Source of the DNA: VGBK01 sp964354255
GTDB lineage: Bacteria > Actinomycetota > Acidimicrobiia > Spongiisociales > UBA11373
Length of the DNA stretch: 32,273 bases
Assembly: GCA_964354255.1 (NCBI GenBank)
Contig: CAYGYX010000019.1
Coordinates: 1 to 32,273, forward strand
Direction of reading: 5' to 3'
Shown: positions 22,479-30,422 of the stretch, in pieces
How the letters are laid out: every line of letters begins with the position of its first letter
How positions within the stretch are numbered: position 1 is the stretch's first letter
The notes under the pieces: model-generated
Databases searched by the model: none
Seen by the model: only the letters and a program-made list of their open reading frames with translations
What the model was told of the DNA's origin: nothing
Program-made: the position numbers and the translations under genes

Positions 22479-24197
22479 GTGGCGCTGGGGCGGGTCCCTC
22501 ACCGCTGGTTGCGAGCGCCCCTGGTCCCGGCGGCCGCCGGGGTCCTGGTGGCGCAAACGGTGGTGCTCTGGGTGCTCCGGGTGCCGCTGGCCCTGCAGGC
22601 GGCGGTCCTGGCCACCATTGCCTGGGCCACGGCCGCCGGGGCCGGGCTCCTGCGCGGCGTCACGGCCGGCATAGGCGACGTCGGCGCCCGGTTCGCCATC
22701 TGGTTCCTGTCGGGGATGGCGGCGATCACCGGCGTGTCCTACGTGCTCTTCCACCCTACGGTGGCCCGGGCCCTCGGACTCAACAGCCCGGCCGCCGCCA
22801 CTGCGCTGTCTTTGACTCTGGTGGGTCTGACTGCACTGATCGTGGGCCTCAGCCGGCAGCCCCGGCCGGCTGAGGCGACCTCGGGCCTGGGGACGGGCAG
22901 CGCCGCTGCCCTCCTGCTCGCCCTGGCACTGAGCGGCGCGACGGTCTACGGGGTGGCCAACACCACGACGGAGGGTCTTCTCGATACCGAGGGCGGGTCG
23001 ATCCTCGAGGCCCTCGACCCGGAGCATCCGCTGGTCGGCTCGACCTTGCCGGAATGGGGCTACCGCGGGGACTTCTACGCCCATCTGGTCGAACAGCCCG
23101 TACTGATCCACAGCAGGGGGCTGCCGCTCGCGCCGATCCAGCACCAGGGGCTCCAGGTGTGGCTGCTGTCTTCCTCCCTCGGCTTCGATGGCTTCGACGT
23201 CGCCGACCCGGTGCAAGCGGCCAAGGTGCTGGCAGTGCCCGTGTGGTTCTCGCTGTTGGCCCTCGCCGGCTTCGTGGCGCACCGCCTGCTCGGGCTGGGC
23301 TCGCTGGCCTCGGTGGCCGCGGTCGCTTCCGTCGTCCTCTTCGGCGCCATCTTCTACCCCTTCCACGAGGGGAGCAGGAGCTCGTACCTGGGCTTCATCG
23401 GTTCCGCAGGGGCCACGTATCACAACGTCCCTCAGCTCTACAGCGTCAGCATGGGAATGGCCGCGGCGGCGCTCGTCGGGCTGTCCGCCACCCAGGAGCG
23501 CGCTCGCGGCGGCCGCTTTGTGGCCGCCGCCGCGTTCGTCGCGGCGTCGTTCTGGTTCAAGCCGGCCCTTTTCGTGGTCTTCGCCCCTGCCCTCCTCCTG
23601 GCAGCGGTGATGGCAGGGAAGCAGCCGCGGCGGACGGTCATCGCGAGTGGCGCGGTGCTGGTCTTGCCCCTCCTGTGGTGGATCGGCTATCCCCGGCTCG
23701 TCGGCGTGCCCAACCTGGGCCTCGGCGTGGAAGTCGAGCCCTTCGGCTTTCAGTTCCTCTGGGCGGCGGACCGGTTTCCTCGTTGGATCTCGTCGAGTCC
23801 GTGGAGGCTGGCGGCCGCCATCGTCTTGCTGTCGTTCGCCGCCTGGGTCATCCCCGTGTTGGCCTGGCTGCGGCGAGCAGGAGCCTCCTTTCGGCAGCGG
23901 GGGTGGGCGGCACTCGGCACCGTGCGCGACTCGCCCCTGCAGGTGATGGTCGCCGTTGCGCTCGTCTCGGGGCTGGGAGCGACCGGGCTCCTGGTCGAGG
24001 AGGGGGAACGGTTCTCTCACGGCAATCTCACCTGGCCGGTCGCCGCCGCGTATGTGGTAGCCATGCCGCTGCTCGTGCGCCTGGCGGCCGACCTTCGATC
24101 GCGGGTGGCCCGGCTGGTGGTCGCGGGCCTGCTTGCGCTGCATCTCGCGGCCGGTGGCGTTCACCTGTGGCTCTTCATCACCAAGGGCCAGTTGTAG
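22479..24197 (+). CDS. polytopic membrane protein, GT-C-like, function unknown
   Basis: 572 residues, GTG start at 22479. About twelve hydrophobic helices spread along the chain, with an outer loop at about 165-215 rich in acidic and aromatic residues (LDTEGGSILEALDPEHPLVGSTLPEWGYRGDFYAHLVEQ) between helices. This architecture suits a GT-C glycosyltransferase or a glycan/lipid-carrier protein, but I cannot name a family and no canonical catalytic motif is certain. It differs in sequence from the other large membrane protein at 12612. It converges on a GtrB-like glycosyltransferase (66-bp gap); GtrB enzymes load sugars on polyprenyl phosphate for use by a polytopic partner, so this protein could be such a partner (inference). 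Confidence 0.68.
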   Translation: MALGRVPHRWLRAPLVPAAAGVLVAQTVVLWVLRVPLALQAAVLATIAWATAAGAGLLRGVTAGIGDVGARFAIWFLSGMAAITGVSYVLFHPTVARALGLNSPAAATALSLTLVGLTALIVGLSRQPRPAEATSGLGTGSAAALLLALALSGATVYGVANTTTEGLLDTEGGSILEALDPEHPLVGSTLPEWGYRGDFYAHLVEQPVLIHSRGLPLAPIQHQGLQVWLLSSSLGFDGFDVADPVQAAKVLAVPVWFSLLALAGFVAHRLLGLGSLASVAAVASVVLFGAIFYPFHEGSRSSYLGFIGSAGATYHNVPQLYSVSMGMAAAALVGLSATQERARGGRFVAAAAFVAASFWFKPALFVVFAPALLLAAVMAGKQPRRTVIASGAVLVLPLLWWIGYPRLVGVPNLGLGVEVEPFGFQFLWAADRFPRWISSSPWRLAAAIVLLSFAAWVIPVLAWLRRAGASFRQRGWAALGTVRDSPLQVMVAVALVSGLGATGLLVEEGERFSHGNLTWPVAAAYVVAMPLLVRLAADLRSRVARLVVAGLLALHLAAGGVHLWLFITKGQL

Positions 24198-24263
24198 GCG
24201 GTGCTCCCCCCCCTCGGCCGGGAGAGCGGGCCGGCCGGGCTCCGGGCAGGTCCGCCCCGGGGG

Positions 24264-25202
24264 CTACTCGGCAGTGCTTCGGGGGTTGCCGAGCACCCGG
24301 CGCACGCTCCAGCGCGGTGGCCGGCGGACCTCCTGGATGATCAGCCCGACGTACTCGCCGAGGAGGCCGAGGCCGAAGAGGGCGGCACCGCCGAAGAACA
24401 CGGTGGCCATGAAGACCGAGGCCCAGCCGGGCGGCGTGTCTGCCCCTGCCAGCCAGCGGGCGAAGAAGACGACGCCGAGCACGACGGCGGCGGCGGCACA
24501 GAGCAAGCCGAGCCGGCTGAGCAGGCGCAGCGGCAGGGTCGTGCCGTGGATCAGATTGGCCGCTACCTGGCTCGCGGCGGAACGGAGGGACAGGGTGGAC
24601 GACCCATGCTTGCGGGCGTCGTGAGCTACCGGGACGTTGTGCACTTCGCAGGACGACTGGGTCAGCAGGGGGCCGAACAGCGGGGTGCGGCTCTCGTGGC
24701 CGAGCAGGGCCTCGGCCAGCGGCCGGCGCATCACCCGGAAGGCGGTGTGCCGGAACCCCTTTGGCGTCCCGTGGGCGAGGTGGTCGAGGCGAGCGAACAA
24801 CCACGACCCGGCCGCCCTGATGAGGCCGTGGTCCCGTGGCCAGGTGCCCACCACGGCATCCCAGCGGGGGTGGGCGGTGAGGGCTGCGAGGAGCCGGGGC
24901 AGCTCCTCGGGAGGGTGCTGGAGGTCGTCGTCCATGGTGGCCACCAGGTCGCCCCGGGCATGGGCGACGCCGCAGAGGGTGGCCAGCGCCTGCCCGCGGT
25001 TGGCCAGCAGATCCACCGCCACCAGCTCCGGGTGGTGGGGCGCAAGTGCCTCCAATCGTTCCCAGGTGTCATCGGGGGAGGCGTCGTTGACGACCACCAC
25101 CTCGTAGTCCATGCCGGCCAGGGCGGTCCGCAGCCGATCGAGGAGCTCGGCGAGGGCCGGGGCGCTGCGGTAGGTGGGGACGACCACGCTGAGGAGCGAC
25201 AT
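24264..25202 (-). CDS. family 2 glycosyltransferase, GtrB/DPM1-like with two C-terminal membrane helices
   Basis: 312 residues. GT-A domain: SVVVPTYRSAPALAELLDRL (5-24), VVVNDASPDDTWERL (36-50), nucleotide/metal region ATMDDDLQHPPEELPRLL (about 88-105), NRGQALATLCGVAHARGD before it; these are the marks of polyprenyl-phosphate hexosyltransferases (GtrB, ArnC, DPM1). The C-terminus carries two membrane helices (about 225-248 and 262-288) with FGLGLLGEYVGLIIQEVRRPP at the end, also typical. It moves a sugar from a nucleotide donor to a lipid-phosphate carrier at the inner face of the membrane. Donor sugar unknown; the neighbouring WecE/WecD-like genes suggest, but do not prove, an amino-sugar. 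A TACACT box at 25235-25230 may be its -10. Confidence 0.88.
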   Translation of the reverse strand: MSLLSVVVPTYRSAPALAELLDRLRTALAGMDYEVVVVNDASPDDTWERLEALAPHHPELVAVDLLANRGQALATLCGVAHARGDLVATMDDDLQHPPEELPRLLAALTAHPRWDAVVGTWPRDHGLIRAAGSWLFARLDHLAHGTPKGFRHTAFRVMRRPLAEALLGHESRTPLFGPLLTQSSCEVHNVPVAHDARKHGSSTLSLRSAASQVAANLIHGTTLPLRLLSRLGLLCAAAAVVLGVVFFARWLAGADTPPGWASVFMATVFFGGAALFGLGLLGEYVGLIIQEVRRPPRWSVRRVLGNPRSTAE

Positions 25203-25229
25203 GACCAGCCGGGGGTTGGGGACGGGGCC

Positions 25230-25235
25230 AGTGTA
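25230..25235 (-). promoter_or_regulatory. candidate -10 (TACACT) for the glycosyltransferase gene
   Basis: TANNNT on minus, 27 nt before the ATG at 25202; no ribosome site is evident in the leader. It suggests separate expression from the upstream acetyltransferase gene. Confidence 0.3.
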
Positions 25236-25270
25236 TCGGCGGCCCGCCGTGTCGCGCCCGGCGGAGCGGC

Positions 25271-26113
25271 TCAGTCGGGAGGGGTGCGGAAGAAGGTCAG
25301 CTCGATTCGGTCCAGTCGCTTCCCCAACGCCAGGTAGTTGCGGAAGGTGGGGATGTTGGTCAACTGGGTGACGTTCTCCACCCAGAACTCCTCGGACGGC
25401 ATCCGGCCGTACAGGTAGGTGTCCATGGCCACCTGCCCTTTCCTCCCTTGCTGGTCGGGCTCGACCGCCAGCAGCGTGCCCCTGTAGAAGGGCAAGCCCG
25501 CGCGCTCGCCCCGGCGGGCGTAGCCGAAGAAGCCCACCGGGTGATCATCGATCTGCCATACCGCCACCAGGCTGGTCGGGTCGGCCAGGTCGTTCTCCAC
25601 CCAGGCGGCGAACCAGCGTTCCCCCTCGCGGGTCGTGAAGTAGGCCGGGTCCTTGTAGCGAGAGCGGAACCCGGGGTTGTGGGTCAGGCCCTGGTGGGTC
25701 AGAACCAGGAGGGCGGCCAGGTCATGGGGCCCGGCGAGCCGCACCTCGCCGGCGGAGGCTTCGTGGCGCGTGAACCGGTCGCGCCGGACGCGAGTGACGA
25801 AGGCGATGCGGGTGTCGACCAGGCGGAAGCCCGCCTCCTCGAGGGTGGGGGCCAGCTCCAGGTGGCGCACGTCGAGATGGACCTGTACGAGTTCGTAAGC
25901 GTCGGCCTCGACGGCCAGGAGGGTGACGGCTTCCCGCCACGCCTCGGGCCCGAGAGCCCTCGCGGCCTCGGCCCCTATGGTCAGTCCTCCCATCGAACGT
26001 CCGAAGAAGCGGGTCTCCCACTGGTTCGGTCCCAGGGAGGCCACCACGGTGCCGTCCGGGCCCAGGATCTCGAGTCGCCCGGACGCGTTCCGTCGGGATG
26101 CGAGGCCACTCAT
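25271..26113 (-). CDS. GNAT-family acetyltransferase, WecD-like
   Basis: 280 residues from ATG 26113, the first Met after the upstream stop. N-terminal domain (GPNQWETRFFGRSMGGLTIG, about 28-47) followed by a GNAT fold; VAVWQIDDHPVGFFGYARRGE gives beta-4, and FYRGTLLAVEPDQQGRKGQVAMDTYLYGRM (about 222-251) is the acetyl-CoA-binding loop in the Q/RxxGxG/A style, here QQGRKGQ. The WExxFFG-like opening and this arrangement resemble WecD, which N-acetylates dTDP-4-amino-4,6-dideoxygalactose to dTDP-Fuc4NAc. It lies 65 bp downstream of a WecE-like aminotransferase that would make that substrate. The sugar assignment relies on this pairing; similarity of the GNAT part alone is weak. Confidence 0.75.
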   Translation of the reverse strand: MSGLASRRNASGRLEILGPDGTVVASLGPNQWETRFFGRSMGGLTIGAEAARALGPEAWREAVTLLAVEADAYELVQVHLDVRHLELAPTLEEAGFRLVDTRIAFVTRVRRDRFTRHEASAGEVRLAGPHDLAALLVLTHQGLTHNPGFRSRYKDPAYFTTREGERWFAAWVENDLADPTSLVAVWQIDDHPVGFFGYARRGERAGLPFYRGTLLAVEPDQQGRKGQVAMDTYLYGRMPSEEFWVENVTQLTNIPTFRNYLALGKRLDRIELTFFRTPPD

Positions 26114-26178
26114 GGCCGCCGGCTCACTCGCTGGCCGGCACCGCAGGTTGGGAGGGTCGTCTGTGGTCCCACGCTCAT

Positions 26179-27342
26179 TCAGCCCAGCGCCTTGAGGAGG
26201 GTACTCACCACCCGTTCCACATCCTGCTCGCTCAGGGCGTTGTGGAACGGGAGCCGGATCAGGCGGCCGCTGATGTCGTCGGTCACCGGGCAGGCGGTCG
26301 GCCGGGCGGCGAAGCGGCGGCCTCCCGGGGAGCTGTGCAGCGGGACGTAGTGGAAGGTGGCCATCACCCCCGCCGCCCGCATCGCGGCCATCACCCGGTT
26401 GCGGGTGGCTTGGTCTGACAGCAGCACGTAGTAGAGGTGGTAGCCGGGCACGTCTCCCGGCGGCACGCGCGGCAGGCCCAGCCCCAGGGCGGCAGCGTGA
26501 GGTTCGAGGCGCCGGGCGTAGCCGTCGAAGATCTCCCGTCGGCGGGCCAGGATCTGCCGGCGAGCCTCCAGCTGGGCCAGCAGATAGGCGGCGTTGAGGT
26601 CGCAGAGGCCGAAAGACGAGCCGAGGTCCTGCCACGAGTACTTGTCGACCTGGCCGAGCAGGAAGGCGCGGCGGTTGGTGCCCTTGTGCAGGAGAACGTG
26701 CGCCCGGGCGACATCGTCTTCCCGGTTGATGAGCAACGCCCCGCCTTCACCGCAGGTGAAGTTCTTGGTTTCGTGGAACGACAGGGTGGCCAGCCGCCCG
26801 AAGGTGCCCAGGGTGCGCCCGCCAAAGGTGGCGAAGAGGCCGTGGGCGTTGTCTTCCACTAGGTCGATGGGCCGGTCCCCGAAGGCCCGGGTGAGGCCGG
26901 GCAGGTCGGCGGCGATGCCCCCGTAGTGGACGGCCACCACCGCCCGGGTGGTGCCGTCGATGAGCTCGGCGACGTGCGCCGGGTCGACTCCCAGGGTCGA
27001 CGGCTCGATGTCGGCGAAGACGATGCGGAAGCCCTCGCGCGCAAAGGCGAGGGCGGTGCTGACGAAGGTGAACGAGGGGATGATGACGGTGTCCCCCGGC
27101 CGGGACTCCAGGAGCATGGCGGCCATCTCCAGGGCGTCGGTGCAGGAAGTGGTGAGGAGGGCGTCGGCGGCCCCGTGCGCCTCTCGCAGCAGGTCAGCCA
27201 CCCGTTGGGAATAGGGCCCCGCTGCCGAAGTGTGCCCTCCCTCCACCGCCCGGCGGACGTAATCGAGCTCGTTGCCGACGAGGGTGGGGAGGTTGAACGC
27301 GATGGGTGCCGGCTGCGTCGCCGGCGTCGTGGTCTGGGTCAT
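26179..27342 (-). CDS. wecE: dTDP-4-amino-4,6-dideoxygalactose transaminase-like (DegT/DnrJ/EryC1/StrS family)
   Basis: 387 residues from ATG 27342, which follows AGGAGG. PLP-dependent nucleotide-sugar aminotransferase: it adds an amino group from glutamate to C4 of a 4-keto-6-deoxy-hexose nucleotide. Seen: SCTDALEMAAMLL (66-78), IPSFTFVSTALAF (88-100), VEDNAHGLFATFGG (162-175), PLP lysine in SFHETKNFTCGEGG with Lys193, and YSWQDLGSSFGLCDLNAAYL, a pattern closer to WecE/RffA than to other DegT members. Length is normal. The adjacent WecD-like gene would acetylate the product. The dTDP-glucose synthase/dehydratase genes (rmlA/rmlB) needed for the donor are not in the window. Alternative: a related aminotransferase for another 4-keto sugar. 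Confidence 0.86.
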   Translation of the reverse strand: MTQTTTPATQPAPIAFNLPTLVGNELDYVRRAVEGGHTSAAGPYSQRVADLLREAHGAADALLTTSCTDALEMAAMLLESRPGDTVIIPSFTFVSTALAFAREGFRIVFADIEPSTLGVDPAHVAELIDGTTRAVVAVHYGGIAADLPGLTRAFGDRPIDLVEDNAHGLFATFGGRTLGTFGRLATLSFHETKNFTCGEGGALLINREDDVARAHVLLHKGTNRRAFLLGQVDKYSWQDLGSSFGLCDLNAAYLLAQLEARRQILARRREIFDGYARRLEPHAAALGLGLPRVPPGDVPGYHLYYVLLSDQATRNRVMAAMRAAGVMATFHYVPLHSSPGGRRFAARPTACPVTDDISGRLIRLPFHNALSEQDVERVVSTLLKALG

Positions 27343-27421
27343 GCACGGGCCTCCTGGGCCGAGCGGCCCGGCCATGATGCCAGGTCGGGCGAGAGGCGCG
27401 CGTCGGAGGGCGGGGCGCGGG

Positions 27422-27427
27422 TACTGT
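27422..27427 (+). promoter_or_regulatory. candidate -10 (TACTGT) for gene at 27455
   Basis: TANNNT box 27 nt before the GTG start at 27455 in the gap between two divergent genes; no -35 is clear. Confidence 0.3.
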
Positions 27428-27454
27428 TCGGCGGCCGAACGGGACGGATGGGCC

Positions 27455-28465
27455 GTGAGCCGACTGCGAGAAGACGCGACGGAAGCCATCGGCCGCGCCG
27501 ACCTCGACGCGCTGGTGCGGCTGGTGGACGGACTGTGCCGCGCAGCCGACTGGGCCGGCGTGGTGTTGCTGCGCGACCGTTCCCGGGCCGCTCTGGAGAG
27601 GGGTCTGCAGCTCTGGCCGGCCGCCGAGTACGCCGAGTACCGCCTGGCGCTCGAGGCGCCGGGGCCCTTCGCCGGTCCGCTGCTTGTAGAGGGAGCTGGT
27701 CGCTTCGCTCTCGGGCCGTTGTGGGAGGTGGCGGCCAGCAGCCACCTCTGGGCGGATCTCGGTGGGCACATCCCGCCCGGACCGGCACGCTCGCTGGCCG
27801 CTCACGAACGGGTGATGCGCGGTGAGGACCTGGCGGCCGATCCGACCATCGACCGCGGGGTGCTCGACATCCCTCTCGTCCTGCAGCCGTGGGAGCCCCA
27901 TTACCCGGTGGCGGTGTTCCACGCCGACAAGGCCGACTTCCCTTCACCGCCGAGCCCGGCGCTGCATCCACTGGTGCTGCCGTCGGCCGGCCGCACGGTT
28001 GAGGACGACGAGTCGGCGGAGGCACTGGTGGACCTGGCGAGGCCGTGGGCCGAGCAATCGAACGGCCGGGTCGCGGCCGCCCTGGTCGAGGGGGGTGCCG
28101 CTGAAGCCATCGCCGCCCTCGGCCATTGCGCGGTGGCCGCCGGCGCCCTGGACGGGGCGGCGGCTCTGGCCTGGATGGCCTGGGCGGGCGCCAGCGGGGG
28201 TGCCTACGGGCGGCGGCGGGGCGGGGCGGCCGGGCGGCTGGCCGCCTGGTGGGCGGCGGCCACCCTGGCCGGCCTGGAGTGGCCGGTGCCGCCTGAGGCG
28301 CTCGGGCAGGCGCTGGCGGGGATGCGCTGGCTGGCCTGGGAGCCGCCCGACTTCGCCTCCGGGTGGGGCCTGCACCTGGCCGGAGAGGTGCCCGGGGAGG
28401 GGCTGGCCTTCGCCGTTGCCGCGGCGGACTCGCGGCGGGAGGAAGAGGGCGGGATCACCGGCTGA
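27455..28465 (+). CDS. uncharacterised protein
   Basis: 336 residues from GTG 27455. The frame stays open upstream, but it would run into the leader of the divergent aminotransferase, and a TANNNT box lies at 27422. The N-terminal third is helical and charged (SRLREDATEAIGRADLDALVRLVDGLCRAADWAGVVLL), the middle contains WEVAASSHLWADLGGHIP and LDIPLVLQPWEPHYPVAVFHADKADFPSP, and the C-terminal part is rich in Ala, Gly and Trp with helices that could be hydrophobic but lack clear membrane length. No signal peptide, no recognised motif, no family I can name. Codon usage matches its neighbours. Its place next to sugar-modification genes is not informative enough to give a role. Confidence 0.7.
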   Translation: MSRLREDATEAIGRADLDALVRLVDGLCRAADWAGVVLLRDRSRAALERGLQLWPAAEYAEYRLALEAPGPFAGPLLVEGAGRFALGPLWEVAASSHLWADLGGHIPPGPARSLAAHERVMRGEDLAADPTIDRGVLDIPLVLQPWEPHYPVAVFHADKADFPSPPSPALHPLVLPSAGRTVEDDESAEALVDLARPWAEQSNGRVAAALVEGGAAEAIAALGHCAVAAGALDGAAALAWMAWAGASGGAYGRRRGGAAGRLAAWWAAATLAGLEWPVPPEALGQALAGMRWLAWEPPDFASGWGLHLAGEVPGEGLAFAVAAADSRREEEGGITG

Positions 28466-28519
28466 GCCGCCCGGCGAGACCCGGCCCCGCCCACCGGGAG
28501 CCCCTCCGGCCCGATTGCC

Positions 28520-28548
28520 TTGGCCCGTGGCCCGGTGAGGACTATCTA
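28520..28548 (+). promoter_or_regulatory. candidate promoter for lipoprotein gene
   Basis: TTGGCC (28520-28525), 17 bp, then TATCTA (28543-28548). Spacing is ideal for a housekeeping sigma factor; the -10 is one of the most AT-rich spots in the region. Leader of about 20 nt with AAGGGGA ribosome site. Confidence 0.5.
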
Positions 28549-28574
28549 TGGGGACAGCAAGCAAAGGGGAACCC

Positions 28575-29387
28575 ATGCGCCGGATCGGCGCGGTCCTGGC
28601 GCTGGTGGTGCTGCTGGCCGTCGCCTGCGGTGACCAGGCCGATCACTTCGGCACGACCCAGCCCGAAGCCACCACTTCGACGCAGGCTCCCACCACCACC
28701 GTGGCTCCGACCACGACCCAGGCGCCCACCACAACCCAGGCCCCGACCACCAGCGCGGCGCCGACCACCACCACACCGGCGCCGGGCCCCTCGGCGGCCG
28801 ATGCGCTGGCGGAGTTCTTCACCGCCGCCGAGGAGCTCGATGCCGATATCCGGGCGGCCGCCGTCCTGTTCAACGACGGGTTCGATGCGGACGCCGGCAC
28901 CCTGGCCCCGGGGGTGGCCCCGGTGGTGGACGCCCTCGACGCCGTGCCGCTGGGCCTGCTGATCCCGGGCGGGTTGTCCTTGGATCTGGAGACGGCGGTC
29001 TTGAGGGTCTTGGCGGACCTGGACGGCCGCATCTCGGCGCTGGCCGGGGGGGTGCGCATCCTGGGCTACCCCGACCTTGAGTGGGCGATCGACTGCCTCA
29101 CCGGGGCCGGGCCGGCCGCCAGCCGGTTCCCCAACGACCTGGCCGACGCGCGCTCCCTGGCCGAGTTGGAGCCGCCGCCGACGGCAGCCGCCGACTCGCC
29201 GGAGGCGGGCATCCTGGCGGTGCGCCTCGCCGCCGTCCACTCGATGAACTGGGGATGTGAGTCGTGCGGGGTGCTCGACTACGACGCACCGATCCCGGTG
29301 GACTGGGTGGGGAGGACGGTCGCCGGCGTGGAATTCGAGGCCAGCTTCGAGGCAGGGGCCTGGCAGATCCTGATCTACGCCTGCTGA
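28575..29387 (+). CDS. secreted lipoprotein with Thr/Pro-rich repeat linker
   Basis: 270 residues from ATG 28575 (AAAGGGGAAC upstream; an ORF starting at 28548 lacks a ribosome site). The first 17 residues MRRIGAVLALVVLLAVA are a lipoprotein signal and Cys18 the likely lipidation site. A flexible linker follows at 28-70, made of Thr/Pro/Ala with five six-residue units APTTTx. The folded part begins near 75 (SAADALAEFFTAAEELDADIRAAA), is mostly helical, and ends with a beta-rich segment containing CESC (Cys pair) and a C-terminal IYAC, so disulfides outside the cell are possible. No family recognised; Thr-rich linkers of this kind are common in surface lipoproteins of Actinobacteria. Confidence 0.8.
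   Translation: MRRIGAVLALVVLLAVACGDQADHFGTTQPEATTSTQAPTTTVAPTTTQAPTTTQAPTTSAAPTTTTPAPGPSAADALAEFFTAAEELDADIRAAAVLFNDGFDADAGTLAPGVAPVVDALDAVPLGLLIPGGLSLDLETAVLRVLADLDGRISALAGGVRILGYPDLEWAIDCLTGAGPAASRFPNDLADARSLAELEPPPTAAADSPEAGILAVRLAAVHSMNWGCESCGVLDYDAPIPVDWVGRTVAGVEFEASFEAGAWQILIYAC
28686..28775 (+). repeat. 18-bp tandem repeat, five units, coding for APTTTx
   Basis: Five consecutive 18-nt units translate as APTTTV, APTTTQ, APTTTQ, APTTSA, APTTTT. Units differ at synonymous and a few non-synonymous sites, so the array looks old rather than freshly expanded. It is the spacer between the lipid anchor and the folded part. Confidence 0.8.
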
Positions 29388-29453
29388 CGGCGGGCGGGCC
29401 GAGCGGCTCCGGCCCCGCGGGCCTTGACGGGAGCGTACCCTGCCGCCCGTCGG

Positions 29454-29459
29454 TAGGGT
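29454..29459 (+). promoter_or_regulatory. candidate leaderless -10 (TAGGGT) for threonine-dehydratase-like gene
   Basis: TANNNT ending 6 nt before ATG 29466. An inverted partner TACCCT sits at 29436-29441 and TTGACG at 29424-29429, but the latter is 24 bp from the box, too far for a normal -35. Confidence 0.4.
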
Positions 29460-29465
29460 GAGGTG

Positions 29466-30422
29466 ATGCTGCCCATCGCCCTCGACGAGGTGCAGGCTGC
29501 CGCGCCCCGGGTGGCGCCGTACCTGCACCGTACCCCGCTGGTTGCCAGCCGCAGCCTGTCGGAGCGCCTCGGCACCCGGGTCTCCCTGAAGCTCGAGGTC
29601 TTCCAGAAGACCGGCTCGTTCAAGCCGCGGGGCGCCTTCAACCAGTTGCTTCACCTGAGCGCACAGCAGCGCCGCCGGGGAGTGGTCGGGGTGAGCGGCG
29701 GCAACTTCGCCCAGGGCCTGGCCTTTGCCGGCAGGGTGCTGGGGGTGCCGGTGCGCATCCTGGTGCCGGAGGGGACCCCGCCTCACTACCTCAGCGCCAC
29801 CCGGGCCTACGGGGCGGAGGTGGAGATCGTGCCGACGATCGCCGAGGCCTTCGCCCGCGCCGACGCCTATGCCGCCCGGGGCAGGGCCGCCCTGCACCCC
29901 TTCGACGACCCCCGGATGATGGCCGGCAACGGCACGCTGGGGCTGGAAGTGATCGAGGACGCCCCCGACGTCAGCGACCTGTTCGTCAGTATCGGCGGGG
30001 GCGGCCTGATGGCGGGGGTGGGCACTGCGGTCAAGGGCCTGGCTCCCCAGGCCCGGGTGTGGGGGGTGGAGACCCTGGGCTGCCACGCCATGCGCCTCGC
30101 CCTCGACGCTGGGAAGCCGGTGGAGATGCAGCCTTCTTCCATCGCCAAGACCCTGGCCGCCCCGTGGGTCTCAGAGGGGACCCTGGCCGCCGCTCGCCGG
30201 TATCTGGAGGACGTGGTGGTGGTGCCCGACGCCTCCGCCGTGGAGGCCCTGGTGTTCATCCTGGAGAGAGTCAAAGTGCTTACCGAGCCGGCGGCGTCGT
30301 GCACCCTGGCCGCCGCCGAGGCGGTGCGGGAGCGCCTGGGAGAGCACGTAGTGCTCGTCCTCTGCGGGGGGAACACCTCGCCGGACGACATCGCCGCCTG
30401 GCGGACGCGCTTCGGCGTCTAG
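29466..30422 (+). CDS. threonine/serine dehydratase-like PLP enzyme
   Basis: 318 residues, PLP fold type II. The family deaminates threonine to 2-oxobutanoate or serine to pyruvate. Seen: LHRTPLVASRSLSERLG (20-36), PLP lysine in KTGSFKPRGAFNQL with Lys53, phosphate/substrate loop SGGNFAQGLAFAG (77-89), glycine loop IGGGGLMAGVGTAVKG (about 178-193), and C-terminal LCGGNTSPDD where the residue pairing with the pyridine nitrogen sits. It has no C-terminal ACT-like regulatory domain, so it is of the catabolic/biodegradative or racemase-like length (about 320 aa) and not feedback-regulated IlvA. Substrate among threonine, serine and hydroxyaspartate cannot be told from these motifs. ATG 29466 is chosen over a GTG at 29463. 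Confidence 0.88.
   Translation: MLPIALDEVQAAAPRVAPYLHRTPLVASRSLSERLGTRVSLKLEVFQKTGSFKPRGAFNQLLHLSAQQRRRGVVGVSGGNFAQGLAFAGRVLGVPVRILVPEGTPPHYLSATRAYGAEVEIVPTIAEAFARADAYAARGRAALHPFDDPRMMAGNGTLGLEVIEDAPDVSDLFVSIGGGGLMAGVGTAVKGLAPQARVWGVETLGCHAMRLALDAGKPVEMQPSSIAKTLAAPWVSEGTLAAARRYLEDVVVVPDASAVEALVFILERVKVLTEPAASCTLAAAEAVRERLGEHVVLVLCGGNTSPDDIAAWRTRFGV

Noticed and set aside
22392..24164. 590-residue minus-strand frame over the membrane protein at 22479
   Set aside because: Charged, repetitive shadow sequence without domains, and it would overlap the 2TM gene start.
29424..29459. TTGACG plus TAGGGT as a full sigma-70-type promoter
   Set aside because: Spacing is 24 bp, well beyond the 16-18 bp needed; only the -10 is retained.
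28542..30086. 514-residue minus-strand frame across the lipoprotein and dehydratase genes
   Set aside because: It spans two real genes on the other strand and has no motifs or ribosome site.
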